Below, one piece after another: positions 7,001 to 15,495 of a DNA stretch of 34,781 bases. This DNA comes from DASTSN01 sp035549175 (lineage in GTDB: Bacteria; Bacteroidota; Bacteroidia; Chitinophagales; Chitinophagaceae): contig DASZRL010000096.1 of assembly GCA_035549175.1 (NCBI GenBank), positions 1-34,781 on the forward strand. Direction: 5' to 3'. Each line of letters begins with the position of its first letter. Within the stretch, counting starts at the first letter, position 1. Below the pieces are notes generated by a model. The model was not told where the DNA came from. It did not search any database and worked only from the letters and a program-made list of their open reading frames with translations. The position numbers and the translations under genes are program-made.

Positions 7001-8721
7001 GCGGTCGGGGAACCGGCTCCGGCCGGGTCCGACGCACGCAGGTCGATCACGTGCAACTGCAGGCTTTTACGACCGTTCCATTCGTTTTCCTCAATGCGAA
7101 AGACCAGGTCCAGGGGATTTCCTTCCCGCAGGAGGTCAAATTTTGGCGCCAGGCCGAAGCCGATGCCGTTCAGGGTGGTTTGATCCTGGCGGACCACAAA
7201 ACGGACATGGCGCTCCTTCAGGATCCGGGACATGCCGGTATCCTGCACCCGCCGCGCCAGGAATACAGGCCGCGGGTTTTCGGGTCCGAACGGTTCCATC
7301 TGGCGGAGAATATTATAGAACGGCTCCCGGATGTCCTGCAGCGTAATTTCGGCATCCACGGGAATCTCGGGCACGAGTTGTTCGGGCCGGATACTGGAGG
7401 AAACCACCTGTTCAAATTTTTCCCGGAACGGCTCAATCTGGTCCAGGGCCAGGCTCATACCCGCGGCGGCAAAATGACCGCCGTATCCCAGCAGGTGCTC
7501 CCGGCAGGCGTGGACCGCCTCGTACAGGTTAAAACCCGGTACGCTGCGCGCACTTCCCGCCGCATAATCGCCGGATCGTGTCAATACGACCGTGGGGCGG
7601 TAATAATGTTCGATCAGCCGCGAGGCGACAATGCCCACTACCCCCTTGTGCCAATGCGGCTGATACACGACGGTGGTCTTGCGCCGGGACGCCAGGGGAT
7701 CAGTAGCGATCTGGGCCAGGGCTTCTTCCGTGATCAGGCTGTCGGCTTCCTTGCGTTCGCTGTTGTCGGTGTGAAGCTGTTGGGCATACTGCAGGGCTTC
7801 CGCGTGGCTGCGGGCCAGGAACAGCTGCACCGCCTTTCGGGCATTGTCCATGCGGCCCGCAGCATTGACCCGCGGCGCAATCATGAATACCAGGTTTTGA
7901 ATATGCAGTTCCCCTTTCAGGCCGCTGAGTTCCGCGAGGGCCCGGATGCCGGGGTTGGGATCCTCGTTGGCCTTGCGCAGCCCGTAATAGGCCAGGATCC
8001 GGTTTTCGCCGTCCATCGGCACGATGTCCGCCGCAATCGCCGTGGCTGCCAGGTCCAGAAACTCGAAGGCGCGCGCGGGAGGAAGACCCAGGACACCGGC
8101 CAGGGCGGTGATGAGTTTGAAGCCAACGCCGCAACCGCAGAGTTCCTTATACGGATAGGGACACCCCGGTTGCTTGGGGTTGAGAATGGCTACGGCCCCG
8201 GGAAGCTCCGCGTCCGGCAGGTGGTGGTCGCAGATGATGAAGTCTATGCCCTGGGTCCTGGCATAGGCGACCAGCTCCGTGGACTTGATACCGCAGTCCA
8301 GGGAAATGATCAGCGTAAAACCATGCCGGGCGGCAAAATCAATGCCGGCCCTGCTCACCCCGTATCCTTCCGTATAGCGGTGCGGAATGTAGAAGTCCAG
8401 TTCCTGGTGGACGGCGGACAGAAAGCGGTACAGGCTGGCTACGGCGGTGGTTCCGTCCACATCGTAATCGCCATAGACCAGGATTTTCTCTTTCCGCTCC
8501 AGGGCCTGGCAGATGCGGCTGACCGCTTTGTCCATGTCCTTCATCTTCCAGGGGTCGTGCAGGTCCTCCAGGCGGGGGCGGAAAAAATTGCGGGCCTGGT
8601 CAAAGGTCGCCAGGTGGCGCAGCGCCAGCAGGCGGCACAGTACCGGGTGGATGCGCAGGGTTTGCTGCAGCCTCGCAACTATTGCCTCGTCGGTCGATAA
8701 CAGGTTCCAGCGTTTTTCCAT
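6997..8721 (-). CDS. recJ: Single-stranded-DNA-specific exonuclease RecJ
   Basis: The 574-residue product has the DHH-family motifs: YGDYDVDGTTA (83-93, motif I), LDCGI (141-145), DHH at 165-167, the GCGVG turn near 196-200 and DHHA1 motifs APRVNAAGRM and HWHKGVVGIVASRL. The C-terminal OB-like domain is present. RecJ degrades single-stranded DNA 5' to 3' in recombination and mismatch repair and needs divalent metal. I chose the ATG at 8721 (MEKRWNLLS), 20 nt after the upstream gene's stop. An in-frame TTG at 8745 would overlap that stop and adds eight residues. The gene ends inside the htpG stop. Confidence 0.96.
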   Translation of the reverse strand: MEKRWNLLSTDEAIVARLQQTLRIHPVLCRLLALRHLATFDQARNFFRPRLEDLHDPWKMKDMDKAVSRICQALERKEKILVYGDYDVDGTTAVASLYRFLSAVHQELDFYIPHRYTEGYGVSRAGIDFAARHGFTLIISLDCGIKSTELVAYARTQGIDFIICDHHLPDAELPGAVAILNPKQPGCPYPYKELCGCGVGFKLITALAGVLGLPPARAFEFLDLAATAIAADIVPMDGENRILAYYGLRKANEDPNPGIRALAELSGLKGELHIQNLVFMIAPRVNAAGRMDNARKAVQLFLARSHAEALQYAQQLHTDNSERKEADSLITEEALAQIATDPLASRRKTTVVYQPHWHKGVVGIVASRLIEHYYRPTVVLTRSGDYAAGSARSVPGFNLYEAVHACREHLLGYGGHFAAAGMSLALDQIEPFREKFEQVVSSSIRPEQLVPEIPVDAEITLQDIREPFYNILRQMEPFGPENPRPVFLARRVQDTGMSRILKERHVRFVVRQDQTTLNGIGFGLAPKFDLLREGNPLDLVFRIEENEWNGRKSLQLHVIDLRASDPAGAGSPTA

Positions 8722-8741
8722 ATGGATGGCAGAAGGACCGC

Positions 8742-9704
8742 TCAATACCGGCGATCCGTTACAAACAGGACCAGGTCCTCCAGGCCCTGGCGAACCGGGC
8801 CTTCCGGAAACCCGCCCAGGATCCGGAGCGCCTCCTGCTTAAACTGGTTCATTTTCTCAACGGCGTAGGCGATGCCGCCGGCTTCAATCACCTGCTGGGT
8901 CACAAAACGAACCTTTTCCGTATTGCGGTTCTGATTTTTGATTATATAAACCAGCCGGCTGCGTAAGGGCTTATCTGCCCGGTTCAGCGTATAGATGAGG
9001 GGCAGGGTCAATTTCTTTTCCTTGATATCGTTGCCGGTCGGCTTGCCCACATTGTCGGAAAAGTAATCGAACAGGTCATCCTTGATCTGGAAGGCCATGC
9101 CGACCTTTTCGCCGAACTGCCGCATTTTTTCCGTGGTGGATTCGTCCTGGGTGGTGGACCAGGCGCCCGCCGCGCAGGCCGAGGCGAGCAGGGAAGCGGT
9201 TTTGCTGCGGATGATGTCGTAATAGACCTCCTCATCCAGGTTCAGGGACCGGGACTTTTCGATCTGGAGCAGTTCCCCTTCGCTCATTTTTCTTACGGCG
9301 TCCGACAGGATATGAAGGACCCGGTAATCCTGGTGGTCCAGGGACAGCAGCAGCCCTTTGGCCAGCAGGTAATCTCCCACCAGCACGGAAACCTTGTTTT
9401 TCCAGAGCGCATAGACGGAAAAGAACCCCCTGCGTTCCAGGGAATCGTCGACGACATCGTCATGGACCAGGGTGGCCGTGTGGAGAAGCTCCACCAGCGA
9501 GGCTGCCCGGTAGGTGGTTTCGTTGACCTGGCCGCAGATCTTGGCTGCCAAAAAGACAAACATCGGCCGGAGTTGTTTTCCTTTGCGCTTCACGACATAG
9601 CGCATGATCCGGTCGAGCATGGGCACATGGCTGCGGGTCGCTTCCTTGAACTTTTGCTCAAAGATTTTCAGTTCTTCTTCAATCAGGTCTGCCGGTAACT
9701 GCAT
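8742..9704 (-). CDS. ispB: Long-chain polyprenyl diphosphate synthase (octaprenyl-type)
   Basis: A 320-residue trans-prenyltransferase with both aspartate-rich motifs: HDDVVDD (81-87) and QIKDDLFDY (206-214). GKQLRP (42-47) binds isopentenyl diphosphate. The residues just before the first motif are small (ELLHTATLV), as in heptaprenyl to decaprenyl synthases; short-chain enzymes have bulky aromatics there. The likely product is the side chain of menaquinone, which fits the mqnB and mqnD genes further right. The ATG at 9704 (MQLPADLIEEELK) matches the family start; the longer frame to 9809 adds 35 non-homologous-looking residues. It probably forms a transcription unit with recJ, 20 nt downstream. 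Confidence 0.92.
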   Translation of the reverse strand: MQLPADLIEEELKIFEQKFKEATRSHVPMLDRIMRYVVKRKGKQLRPMFVFLAAKICGQVNETTYRAASLVELLHTATLVHDDVVDDSLERRGFFSVYALWKNKVSVLVGDYLLAKGLLLSLDHQDYRVLHILSDAVRKMSEGELLQIEKSRSLNLDEEVYYDIIRSKTASLLASACAAGAWSTTQDESTTEKMRQFGEKVGMAFQIKDDLFDYFSDNVGKPTGNDIKEKKLTLPLIYTLNRADKPLRSRLVYIIKNQNRNTEKVRFVTQQVIEAGGIAYAVEKMNQFKQEALRILGGFPEGPVRQGLEDLVLFVTDRRY

Positions 9705-9825
9705 GGGAAAATGAATGCAATTTACAGGCAAATCGTGATAGCCGATCGATACGCAGAAACTGTTTTTATACGGGGTAACGCACTGAGAATTACCGGCAAG
9801 CAGCGGCAAATAATTGTTGTAAAAA

Positions 9826-9856
9826 TTTGGTTTTTAAGGTTCAAGTTATATTTTTG
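9826..9856 (+). promoter_or_regulatory. Bacteroidota-type promoter of the OmpA-family gene
   Basis: TTTG at 9826-9829 and TATTTTTG at 9849-9856 are separated by exactly 19 nt. This is the consensus -33 TTTG / -7 TAnnTTTG arrangement of the Bacteroidota primary sigma factor. The start of transcription should fall near 9863, giving a leader of about 40 nt. It is the best promoter in the window, in keeping with an abundant outer membrane protein. Confidence 0.8.
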
Positions 9857-9900
9857 CCCTAATTTTAGGACAACGTTTTCATAAAATTCAATACTTAGTT

Positions 9901-11535
9901 ATGGCAAGCAAGAAGTTTACTTTATTGGCAGGATTGCTATTCCTGCTTACATCAGCCGCTTTTTCCCAGATGGGATCAAGCTATGATGTAAAAGACAGTT
10001 CGGTGATCCCCGCCAAGCGGATGCCGCAGCACACGGAGTTCCTGAACGGGACCTATAACTACCCGGCCAAACCCCGCAACCAGTGGGAATTGGGCGTCAA
10101 GGGTGGTCTGTCAACCGTTTCCGGGGACGTTCGCTCTTGGCTCCCCACCTTCGGAGGCGGCCTGCACGTGCGCAAGGCATTCGGGTACATTTTTTCCGCG
10201 CGTGTGGAGTATGATTACCTGACTGCCAAAGGCTTAAACTTCTCAGCTTCCCAGGGTTACGGACGTAACCCCGTACTGCGTGCCATATACGGAACCGGGA
10301 CTACCCCCATCTATTATAACTATAAGACCGCCATGCAGGAGCTGAGCCTCCAGGGTGTCTTTACGCTCAACAACATCCGCTTCCACAAAGCCAAGACCGG
10401 CATCAACTTCTATGGATTCGGCGGATTTGGCGCCATGATTTACAATACCAAGTACAATGCACTGAACGGCAACACGCCGTATGACTACTCCAGCATTGTA
10501 TCGGCTGATTACAAGAACCGCAAGGCTACCCTCAAAGCCCTCAAGCGTCTGCTCGACGGCAGCTTTGAGACCAAGGCTGAAACGGACAAACTGCAGCCCA
10601 AACTCTTCGGCCAGCCGTTCAAGCCGGCCCTGGTGCTCGGTTTCGGTACCCAGATCAAGCTTTCTGACCGCTTGAATATCGCCATCGAAGACAAGTTCAC
10701 TTCCGTGAAGACCGACCTGCTGGACGGACAGCAGTGGCAGGAGAACTACACGGGTGATCCCCAGGGTATTGCCCAGTCCCGCGATTTCGATTCCTATAAC
10801 TTCCTTTCTGTGGGTCTGAACATCAACATCGGCAGCAAGTCTGTGCAGCCTTTGTGGTGGCTGAATCCGCTGGACTACGCCTACAGCGAGATCCGCAACC
10901 CGCGCCTGATGCGCCTGCCCAAGCCGGTTCTGCCTGACAGCGACGGGGACGGTGTTACCGACCAGTTCGACCAGGAGCAGACGCCCCAGGGTTGCCCGGT
11001 TGATACCCATGGTGTTAGCCGTGATACCGACGGTGACGGTGTACCCGACTGCAAGGACAAGGAGCTGGTTACGCCTACCTATTGCCAGCCGGTTGATGCC
11101 GATGGTATCGGTAAGTGCCCCTGCCCGGACAGCACCTGCTTCGCCAATTATATCAAGAAAGGCAGCGACTGTGCCGCCACACTGGGAGCCCTTCCGAGTG
11201 TGAACTTCAAGGAAGGTTCTGTCAAGATTTCCGACGATGCCAAGAGCCTGCTGGCTACGGTAGGTTCCCGCATGCGGAACAACCCGGATTGCAAGGTGGT
11301 GGTAGTAGGATACTGCTCTTCCAACAAACGCCAGCAGCAGCTCAGCTGGGACCGTGTTAACGCCATCATCAACTACCTGGTTGAGAAAGAAGGCGTTAGC
11401 GCTGACCGATTCATCTTCCAGTACGGCCAGGAAGGTGGCGACTGCAATACGGTAGACATCCGGGCAGCTGCCCAGGGTGAAGAAGGACCTAACACCGTTC
11501 CTGCCCCGCACCCGAACCTGCGCAAGAACAAATAA
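9901..11535 (+). CDS. OmpA-family outer membrane protein with TSP3-type calcium repeats
   Basis: A 544-residue protein with a signal peptide (KKFTLLAGLLFLLTSAAFS), an N-terminal outer membrane barrel-like region to about residue 330 and two thrombospondin type 3-like calcium motifs, DSDGDGVTD (346-354) and DTDGDGVPD (375-383). A cysteine-rich linker and a C-terminal OmpA-like peptidoglycan-binding domain (about 430-535) follow, with LSWDRVNAIINYL as the conserved helix. It should anchor the outer membrane to the wall. Ten cysteines (365, 384, 395, 406, 408, 413, 424, 464, 472, 515) crowd the periplasmic part. It is a single-gene unit with a strong promoter and terminator. Bacteroidota carry many such proteins, so no gene symbol is given. 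Confidence 0.9.
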   Translation: MASKKFTLLAGLLFLLTSAAFSQMGSSYDVKDSSVIPAKRMPQHTEFLNGTYNYPAKPRNQWELGVKGGLSTVSGDVRSWLPTFGGGLHVRKAFGYIFSARVEYDYLTAKGLNFSASQGYGRNPVLRAIYGTGTTPIYYNYKTAMQELSLQGVFTLNNIRFHKAKTGINFYGFGGFGAMIYNTKYNALNGNTPYDYSSIVSADYKNRKATLKALKRLLDGSFETKAETDKLQPKLFGQPFKPALVLGFGTQIKLSDRLNIAIEDKFTSVKTDLLDGQQWQENYTGDPQGIAQSRDFDSYNFLSVGLNINIGSKSVQPLWWLNPLDYAYSEIRNPRLMRLPKPVLPDSDGDGVTDQFDQEQTPQGCPVDTHGVSRDTDGDGVPDCKDKELVTPTYCQPVDADGIGKCPCPDSTCFANYIKKGSDCAATLGALPSVNFKEGSVKISDDAKSLLATVGSRMRNNPDCKVVVVGYCSSNKRQQQLSWDRVNAIINYLVEKEGVSADRFIFQYGQEGGDCNTVDIRAAAQGEEGPNTVPAPHPNLRKNK

Positions 11536-11562
11536 AACCGCCCGGCGGAAAAACGATACCAA

Positions 11563-11591
11563 AGCCCTCCCGTGACCGGGAGGGCTTTTTT
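11563..11591 (+). terminator. Terminator of the OmpA-family gene
   Basis: A perfect 10-bp stem AGCCCTCCCG/CGGGAGGGCT with loop TGAC and a run of six T residues, 27 nt past the stop codon. Confidence 0.92.
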
Positions 11592-11646
11592 GTATAATGA
11601 ATTCTTTATCAAAATCTTAACTAGCGCCCTTTGGCAGGCTATCTTT

Positions 11647-11680
11647 TTTGGACAAGATTTGCCTGAATCTATTAATTTTG
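11647..11680 (+). promoter_or_regulatory. Probable promoter of bamD-rpoZ
   Basis: TAATTTTG at 11673-11680 fits TAnnTTTG and a TTTG lies at 11647-11650; the 22-nt spacing is longer than the usual 19. The box ends 8 nt before the bamD ATG, so the leader would be only a few nucleotides. Confidence 0.5.
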
Positions 11681-11688
11681 CACGCCTT

Positions 11689-12501
11689 ATGCGCCTGTTT
11701 TTCCTTCTCATCATACTGGCCTTTCTGAGTAGCTGTCACGGGATTAGCAAGATCATGAAGAGTACCGATCCCAACTACAAACTCCGGATGGCGGAGCAGT
11801 TTTATGTGAAGAAGCAGTGGAGCAACGCGGAAAAGCTGTTTGAGGATGTGATGCCCTTTTTCAAGACCGGCAAGGAGTTCGAGGATATCTATTACAAGTA
11901 TGCCTATTGCGCATACAACGAAGGGGATTACACCAATGCGGAAAACCTGTTCAAGACGTTCCTGGAGATATTTCCAAACAGCACGCGCTCCGAAGAGATC
12001 GATTATATGAGGGCCTACACGTTTTTTAAGCGTTCGCCCAAACCCGAGCTGGACCAGACCAATACGATCAAGGCCATGGGCATGATGCAGACCTTTATCA
12101 ACACCCATCCGGGTTCCGAGCGTAACAAGGATGCGTCCAATATCATTGATATCTGCCACGCCAAGCTGGAGAAGAAGGATTATATGGCCGCCCAGCTGTA
12201 TTACAACATCGGGCAGTTCCGGGCAGCCGGCGTGGCCTTTTCGGTCTTGCTGAGCAATTACCCGGAATCGGACAAGGCGGACGAGTACAAGCTGATGGTC
12301 ATCAAGTCCTACTACCACTTTGCGGAAATGAGCGTGGAGGACAAGAAGGTGGAGCGGTTCGGGCAGGTGGTTACCGAATGCAACGATTTCCTGGACCGGT
12401 TTCCCCAGAGCAAGCTTCTTAAGGAAGCCCAGAATTATCTGAATCTTTCGCAAACAAATATTAAAAATTTATCCAATGAGCAAGCTAAGGCGTCAACTTA
12501 G
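11689..12501 (+). CDS. bamD: Outer membrane assembly lipoprotein BamD
   Basis: A 270-residue lipoprotein with a short hydrophobic signal and lipobox LSSC (cysteine 16). Tetratricopeptide-like helices follow, with patterns such as YYKYAYCAYNEGDYTNAENLFKTF and YYNIGQFRAAGVAFSVLLSNYPES typical of BamD/YfiO. BamD is the essential lipoprotein of the BAM complex that inserts beta-barrel proteins such as the neighbouring OmpA-type protein. The ATG at 11689 was chosen because it starts the signal peptide; the frame is open further upstream without a plausible start. It overlaps rpoZ by 26 bp, a conserved Bacteroidota linkage. Confidence 0.93.
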   Translation: MRLFFLLIILAFLSSCHGISKIMKSTDPNYKLRMAEQFYVKKQWSNAEKLFEDVMPFFKTGKEFEDIYYKYAYCAYNEGDYTNAENLFKTFLEIFPNSTRSEEIDYMRAYTFFKRSPKPELDQTNTIKAMGMMQTFINTHPGSERNKDASNIIDICHAKLEKKDYMAAQLYYNIGQFRAAGVAFSVLLSNYPESDKADEYKLMVIKSYYHFAEMSVEDKKVERFGQVVTECNDFLDRFPQSKLLKEAQNYLNLSQTNIKNLSNEQAKAST

Positions 12502-12817
12502 TGCCAACACAAGCAATACGGTGGAAACGAGGAACCTGGAGGATATCAAAAAGAAGACGGGCAACCTCTACGAATCCATCTCGGTGATCGCCAAGCGGGC
12601 GAACCAGATCAATATTTCCCTGAAGGAGGAACTGCACAACAAACTCGACGAGTTTGCGACGCATACCGACAGCCTGGAGGAAATTCATGAGAACAAGGAG
12701 CAGATCGAAATCTCCCGGGCCTACGAGCGCATGCCCAACCCGGCCCTGCTCGCCACCCAAGAATTCCTTGATGCCAAGGTATACTTCCGCAAGGGTGAGG
12801 ACGAACTGTTCAGCTGA
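12476..12817 (+). CDS. rpoZ: DNA-directed RNA polymerase omega subunit (Rpb6 type)
   Basis: A 113-residue protein of the Bacteroidota Rpb6/omega family: TRNLEDIKKKTGNLYESISVIAKRANQI contains the conserved omega helix, in which a folding helix packs on the beta-prime C-terminus. A lineage-specific C-terminal part carries RAYERMPNPALLATQEFLDAKVYFRK. Omega helps polymerase assembly and may influence sigma choice or ppGpp response. It overlaps the end of bamD by 26 bp and is followed by a terminator, so the two form one unit. Confidence 0.9.
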   Translation: MSKLRRQLSANTSNTVETRNLEDIKKKTGNLYESISVIAKRANQINISLKEELHNKLDEFATHTDSLEEIHENKEQIEISRAYERMPNPALLATQEFLDAKVYFRKGEDELFS

Positions 12818-12857
12818 GCAGGACGGCCCCTTTTGTGCGATTCACTGATCCTATCGG

Positions 12858-12890
12858 GCGATCTGTTTGCGGACAGATCGCTTTTGCTTT
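12858..12890 (+). terminator. Terminator of bamD-rpoZ
   Basis: A perfect 9-bp stem GCGATCTGT/ACAGATCGC (12858-12866 with 12873-12881), loop of 6, then TTTTGCTTTTT. Its tail overlaps the upstream box of the coaBC promoter. Confidence 0.88.
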
Positions 12891-12912
12891 TTGGGGGTAA
12901 AGCGTACTTTTG
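12883..12912 (+). promoter_or_regulatory. Probable promoter of coaBC
   Basis: TTTG at 12883-12886 and TACTTTTG at 12905-12912, separated by 18 nt, fit the Bacteroidota consensus. The coaBC ATG lies 11 nt after the box, so the leader is very short. The upstream TTTG is part of the T tail of the preceding terminator. Confidence 0.6.
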
Positions 12913-12923
12913 AAAAAAGCGGC

Positions 12924-14120
12924 ATGTTACAAGGCAAGAAAATATTGCTGGGTATCACCGGCAGCATTGCGGCCTACAAGGCCATCTACCTGGTCCGGCT
13001 CCTGGTCAGGGAGGGGGCCGAGGTGCGGGTGATCATGACCCCGGCCGCCCGGGATTTTGTCTCTCCGCTGACTCTCTCCACACTATCCCGCCATCCCGTG
13101 CTCAGCGACCTTTCAGATGGCCAGTCCTGGGCCAACCACGTCATGCTGGGACGCTGGGCGGATGTTTTCCTGGTGGCTCCCCTCAGTTGCAATACGCTGG
13201 CGAAAATGGCCCAGGGTCTTTGCGACAACCTCCTGCTGGCTACCTACCTGTCCGCCACCAGCCCGGTAGTGATCGCCCCGGCCATGGATGAGGATATGTG
13301 GCATCACGCCAGCACGCAAAGGAACCTGGAACTTCTGGTGCGGGCCGGAAACCGGCTGATCCCGGTGGAAAGCGGGGAACTTGCCAGCGGCCTGGTCGGC
13401 GAAGGACGCATGGCCGAGCCGGATTCTATCCTCAGGTTCCTGATTGACCAGGTTTTTTCCCGGGGGGAACTGGCGGGCAGGAAAGCCCTTGTTTCTGCCG
13501 GTCCTACATACGAACCCATTGACCCCGTTCGTTTTATAGCAAATCATTCTTCCGGAAAAATGGGCATAGCCCTGGCAGAAGAACTCAGCCGCCGCGGGGC
13601 GGACGTGACGCTGGTGCTGGGTCCCACTCCAGAGCGGCCCGCCGATGCGGCCATCCGCCTCGTCCGGGTGGAAACTGCTGCCCAGATGTACGATGCCTGT
13701 GTGGCGTCCTTCGACCAGGCTGACCTTGCTGTGATGGCCGCGGCGGTCGCTGATTTCACGCCGGCAAATCCGGCAGGGGAGAAGATCAAAAAGCAGGAGG
13801 GCGGCCTGGTGCTGGAACTGTCCCGGACCCGGGACATCCTGCAGCGGTTGGGTGAACTGAAGCGGGCGGGACAGGTCCTGGTCGGTTTTGCTCTCGAGAC
13901 CACGCGGGAAAGGGAGCATGCGCAGGAAAAACTCCAGCGTAAGAACGCCGACCTGATCGTCCTGAATTCCCTGCGTGATCCCGGTGCCGGTTTCGGAAGC
14001 GACACCAACAAGGTCACCCTGTTTTCCCGGGACGGCCGCGAGCTGGCTTTACCCATGAAATCCAAACCGGAGGTGGCCCGGGACATCACCGATTTCATCA
14101 TTCAACATTATTATGCGTAA
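12924..14120 (+). CDS. coaBC: Bifunctional phosphopantothenoylcysteine decarboxylase / phosphopantothenate-cysteine ligase
   Basis: A 398-residue fusion of CoaC (FMN flavoprotein, about 1-185) and CoaB (about 186-398), the second and third steps from pantothenate to CoA. CoaC shows GITGSIAAYKAI (10-21), the active-site histidine in WANHV (H72), APLSCNT (85-91) and PAMDEDMW (119-126). CoaB shows VSAGPTYEPIDPVRFIANHSSGKMG, the CTP-binding region. Two positions differ from E. coli Dfp: the PAMN asparagine is Asp, and the ACG cysteine of the flexible flap reads ASG (154-156). The ATG at 12924 gives the family start. It overlaps the DUF4835 gene by 8 bp. Confidence 0.96.
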   Translation: MLQGKKILLGITGSIAAYKAIYLVRLLVREGAEVRVIMTPAARDFVSPLTLSTLSRHPVLSDLSDGQSWANHVMLGRWADVFLVAPLSCNTLAKMAQGLCDNLLLATYLSATSPVVIAPAMDEDMWHHASTQRNLELLVRAGNRLIPVESGELASGLVGEGRMAEPDSILRFLIDQVFSRGELAGRKALVSAGPTYEPIDPVRFIANHSSGKMGIALAEELSRRGADVTLVLGPTPERPADAAIRLVRVETAAQMYDACVASFDQADLAVMAAAVADFTPANPAGEKIKKQEGGLVLELSRTRDILQRLGELKRAGQVLVGFALETTREREHAQEKLQRKNADLIVLNSLRDPGAGFGSDTNKVTLFSRDGRELALPMKSKPEVARDITDFIIQHYYA

Positions 14121-15033
14121 ATCTTTGGTCATCCTGCTGGTTCTGCTGACCAGCCTCACCCCGGGCGGACAGGCGCAGGAACTCCAGGCCCGGGTTTCGG
14201 TGCTGGCAAACCGGATCAGCACCAGTGTCGACAAGAAGATCTTCCAGACCCTGCAGACGGCCCTGTACAACTTCCTGAACGACCGCAAATGGACGTCGGA
14301 TAATTTTCAGCCGGGGGAAAAGATCCAGTGCAGCTTTCTGCTGAATCTGGAAAAGGAGCTGGGAGACAACATGTATAAGGCGTCCCTGACCGTGCAGGCT
14401 GCCCGCCCGGTTTACAATTCGGATTACCAGTCTCCGCTGATCAATTACCTGGATGATAATGTCAGTTTCCGCTATATCGAATTCCAGCCGCTGGAGTTCA
14501 ATGAGAACCGGATCCAGGGCACGGATCCCGTAGCCTCCAACCTCACCGCCGTTTTTGCCTATTACGTGTACATGATCCTGGGATTCGATTATGATTCCTT
14601 TTCCCTGCGCGGCGGGGATACCTATTTCCAGAAGGCCTGGACCATCGTCAACAATGCCCCCGAGGGAACCAACATCACCGGCTGGAAACCTTTCGACGGG
14701 CTGCGCAACCGCTACCAGCTGGCCGAAAACCTGAATAATAACCGCTTCGCCCTGTTTCATGATGCCATGTATGCCTACTACCGCTCGGGGTTTGATCAGC
14801 TGTCAGCCGACCCGGCATCGGGCCGCAACGGCGTCATGAACTGCCTGAATTACCTCAATACCCTGAATACGGAAAACCCGAATTCCATGCTGCTTCCCTT
14901 CTTTTTCCTGGGAAAAAGCGGCGAACTCGTCAAGTTGTTCAGCAAGGCCGAACCCGGGTTGAAGGCAAGGGCCCGGGACATCCTCCTGAAGCTCGATGTT
15001 ACCAATACCGCCGCCTATAATGAACTGAAATGA
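14113..15033 (+). CDS. DUF4835 family secreted protein
   Basis: A 306-residue protein with a signal peptide (KSLVILLVLLTSLTPGGQA, cleavage near 21) and the features of the Bacteroidota DUF4835 family: an ELQARVSV start of the mature part, NFLNDRKWTSDNF, the strand-rich ISFRYIEFQPLEFNE-type centre (here SFRYIEFQPLEFNENRIQG), then AYYVYMILGFDYDSFS. It is found behind coaBC across the phylum; the function is unknown. It is presumably periplasmic or at the outer membrane. It overlaps coaBC by 8 bp and the next gene by 4 bp, so translation is probably coupled. Confidence 0.85.
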   Translation: MRKSLVILLVLLTSLTPGGQAQELQARVSVLANRISTSVDKKIFQTLQTALYNFLNDRKWTSDNFQPGEKIQCSFLLNLEKELGDNMYKASLTVQAARPVYNSDYQSPLINYLDDNVSFRYIEFQPLEFNENRIQGTDPVASNLTAVFAYYVYMILGFDYDSFSLRGGDTYFQKAWTIVNNAPEGTNITGWKPFDGLRNRYQLAENLNNNRFALFHDAMYAYYRSGFDQLSADPASGRNGVMNCLNYLNTLNTENPNSMLLPFFFLGKSGELVKLFSKAEPGLKARARDILLKLDVTNTAAYNELK

Positions 15034-15434
15034 GACGAACGCTTCTAGGTTTGCTGTGCTGCCTGCTGGTCGGGTCCTGTTCTTCTCCCGCACCACGCCC
15101 CCCGGCCGACGTACTGCCCGGTCCCCGGATGCAGCAGCTGCTTTGGGATATGATCCGGGCGGATTCTTATCTGTCCATGTACCTGGCCCGGGACAGCGGC
15201 GCGAAAAAGCTGGCTGAAAGCAAGCAATTATATGAGGAGATCTTCCGGATTCACCATACCAGCCGCGACCAGTTTAACAAGAGCCTTACGTATTACAAGG
15301 CCCATCCTGACCAGTTCAAGTTGATACTCGACTCCCTGGATGTGCAGAAAAAGCGGGTCCTGGAACAGATTTACCGGCCGACCCGTCCCGACACTTCCCT
15401 GTTTCGCCGGAAATTCAGCCTGGAACCCAAATAG
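15030..15434 (+). CDS. DUF4296 family lipoprotein
   Basis: A 134-residue lipoprotein: signal with lipobox VGSC (cysteine 17), then a proline-rich linker and a helical domain containing MQQLLWDMIRADSYL and FNKSLTYYKAHPDQFKLILDSL. This is the DUF4296 pattern (an LxxIxxDMxxAE-like helix followed by FxxSxxYYxxxP). It overlaps DUF4835 by ATGA. The function is unknown; the linkage suggests an envelope role shared with DUF4835. Confidence 0.8.
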   Translation: MRRTLLGLLCCLLVGSCSSPAPRPPADVLPGPRMQQLLWDMIRADSYLSMYLARDSGAKKLAESKQLYEEIFRIHHTSRDQFNKSLTYYKAHPDQFKLILDSLDVQKKRVLEQIYRPTRPDTSLFRRKFSLEPK

Positions 15435-15495
15435 GCCGTCTGCCACCTGGTTCCGGGGAAGATGCCTACTTTTATACAAGAAATAATTACCCGTT

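Noticed and set aside
8742..9704. Polyprenyl synthase considered as a ComQ-like modifier of the Trp peptide
   Set aside because: Its motifs fit a long-chain housekeeping synthase, it is 9 kb away and it is linked to recJ, so a role with the peptide is not supported.
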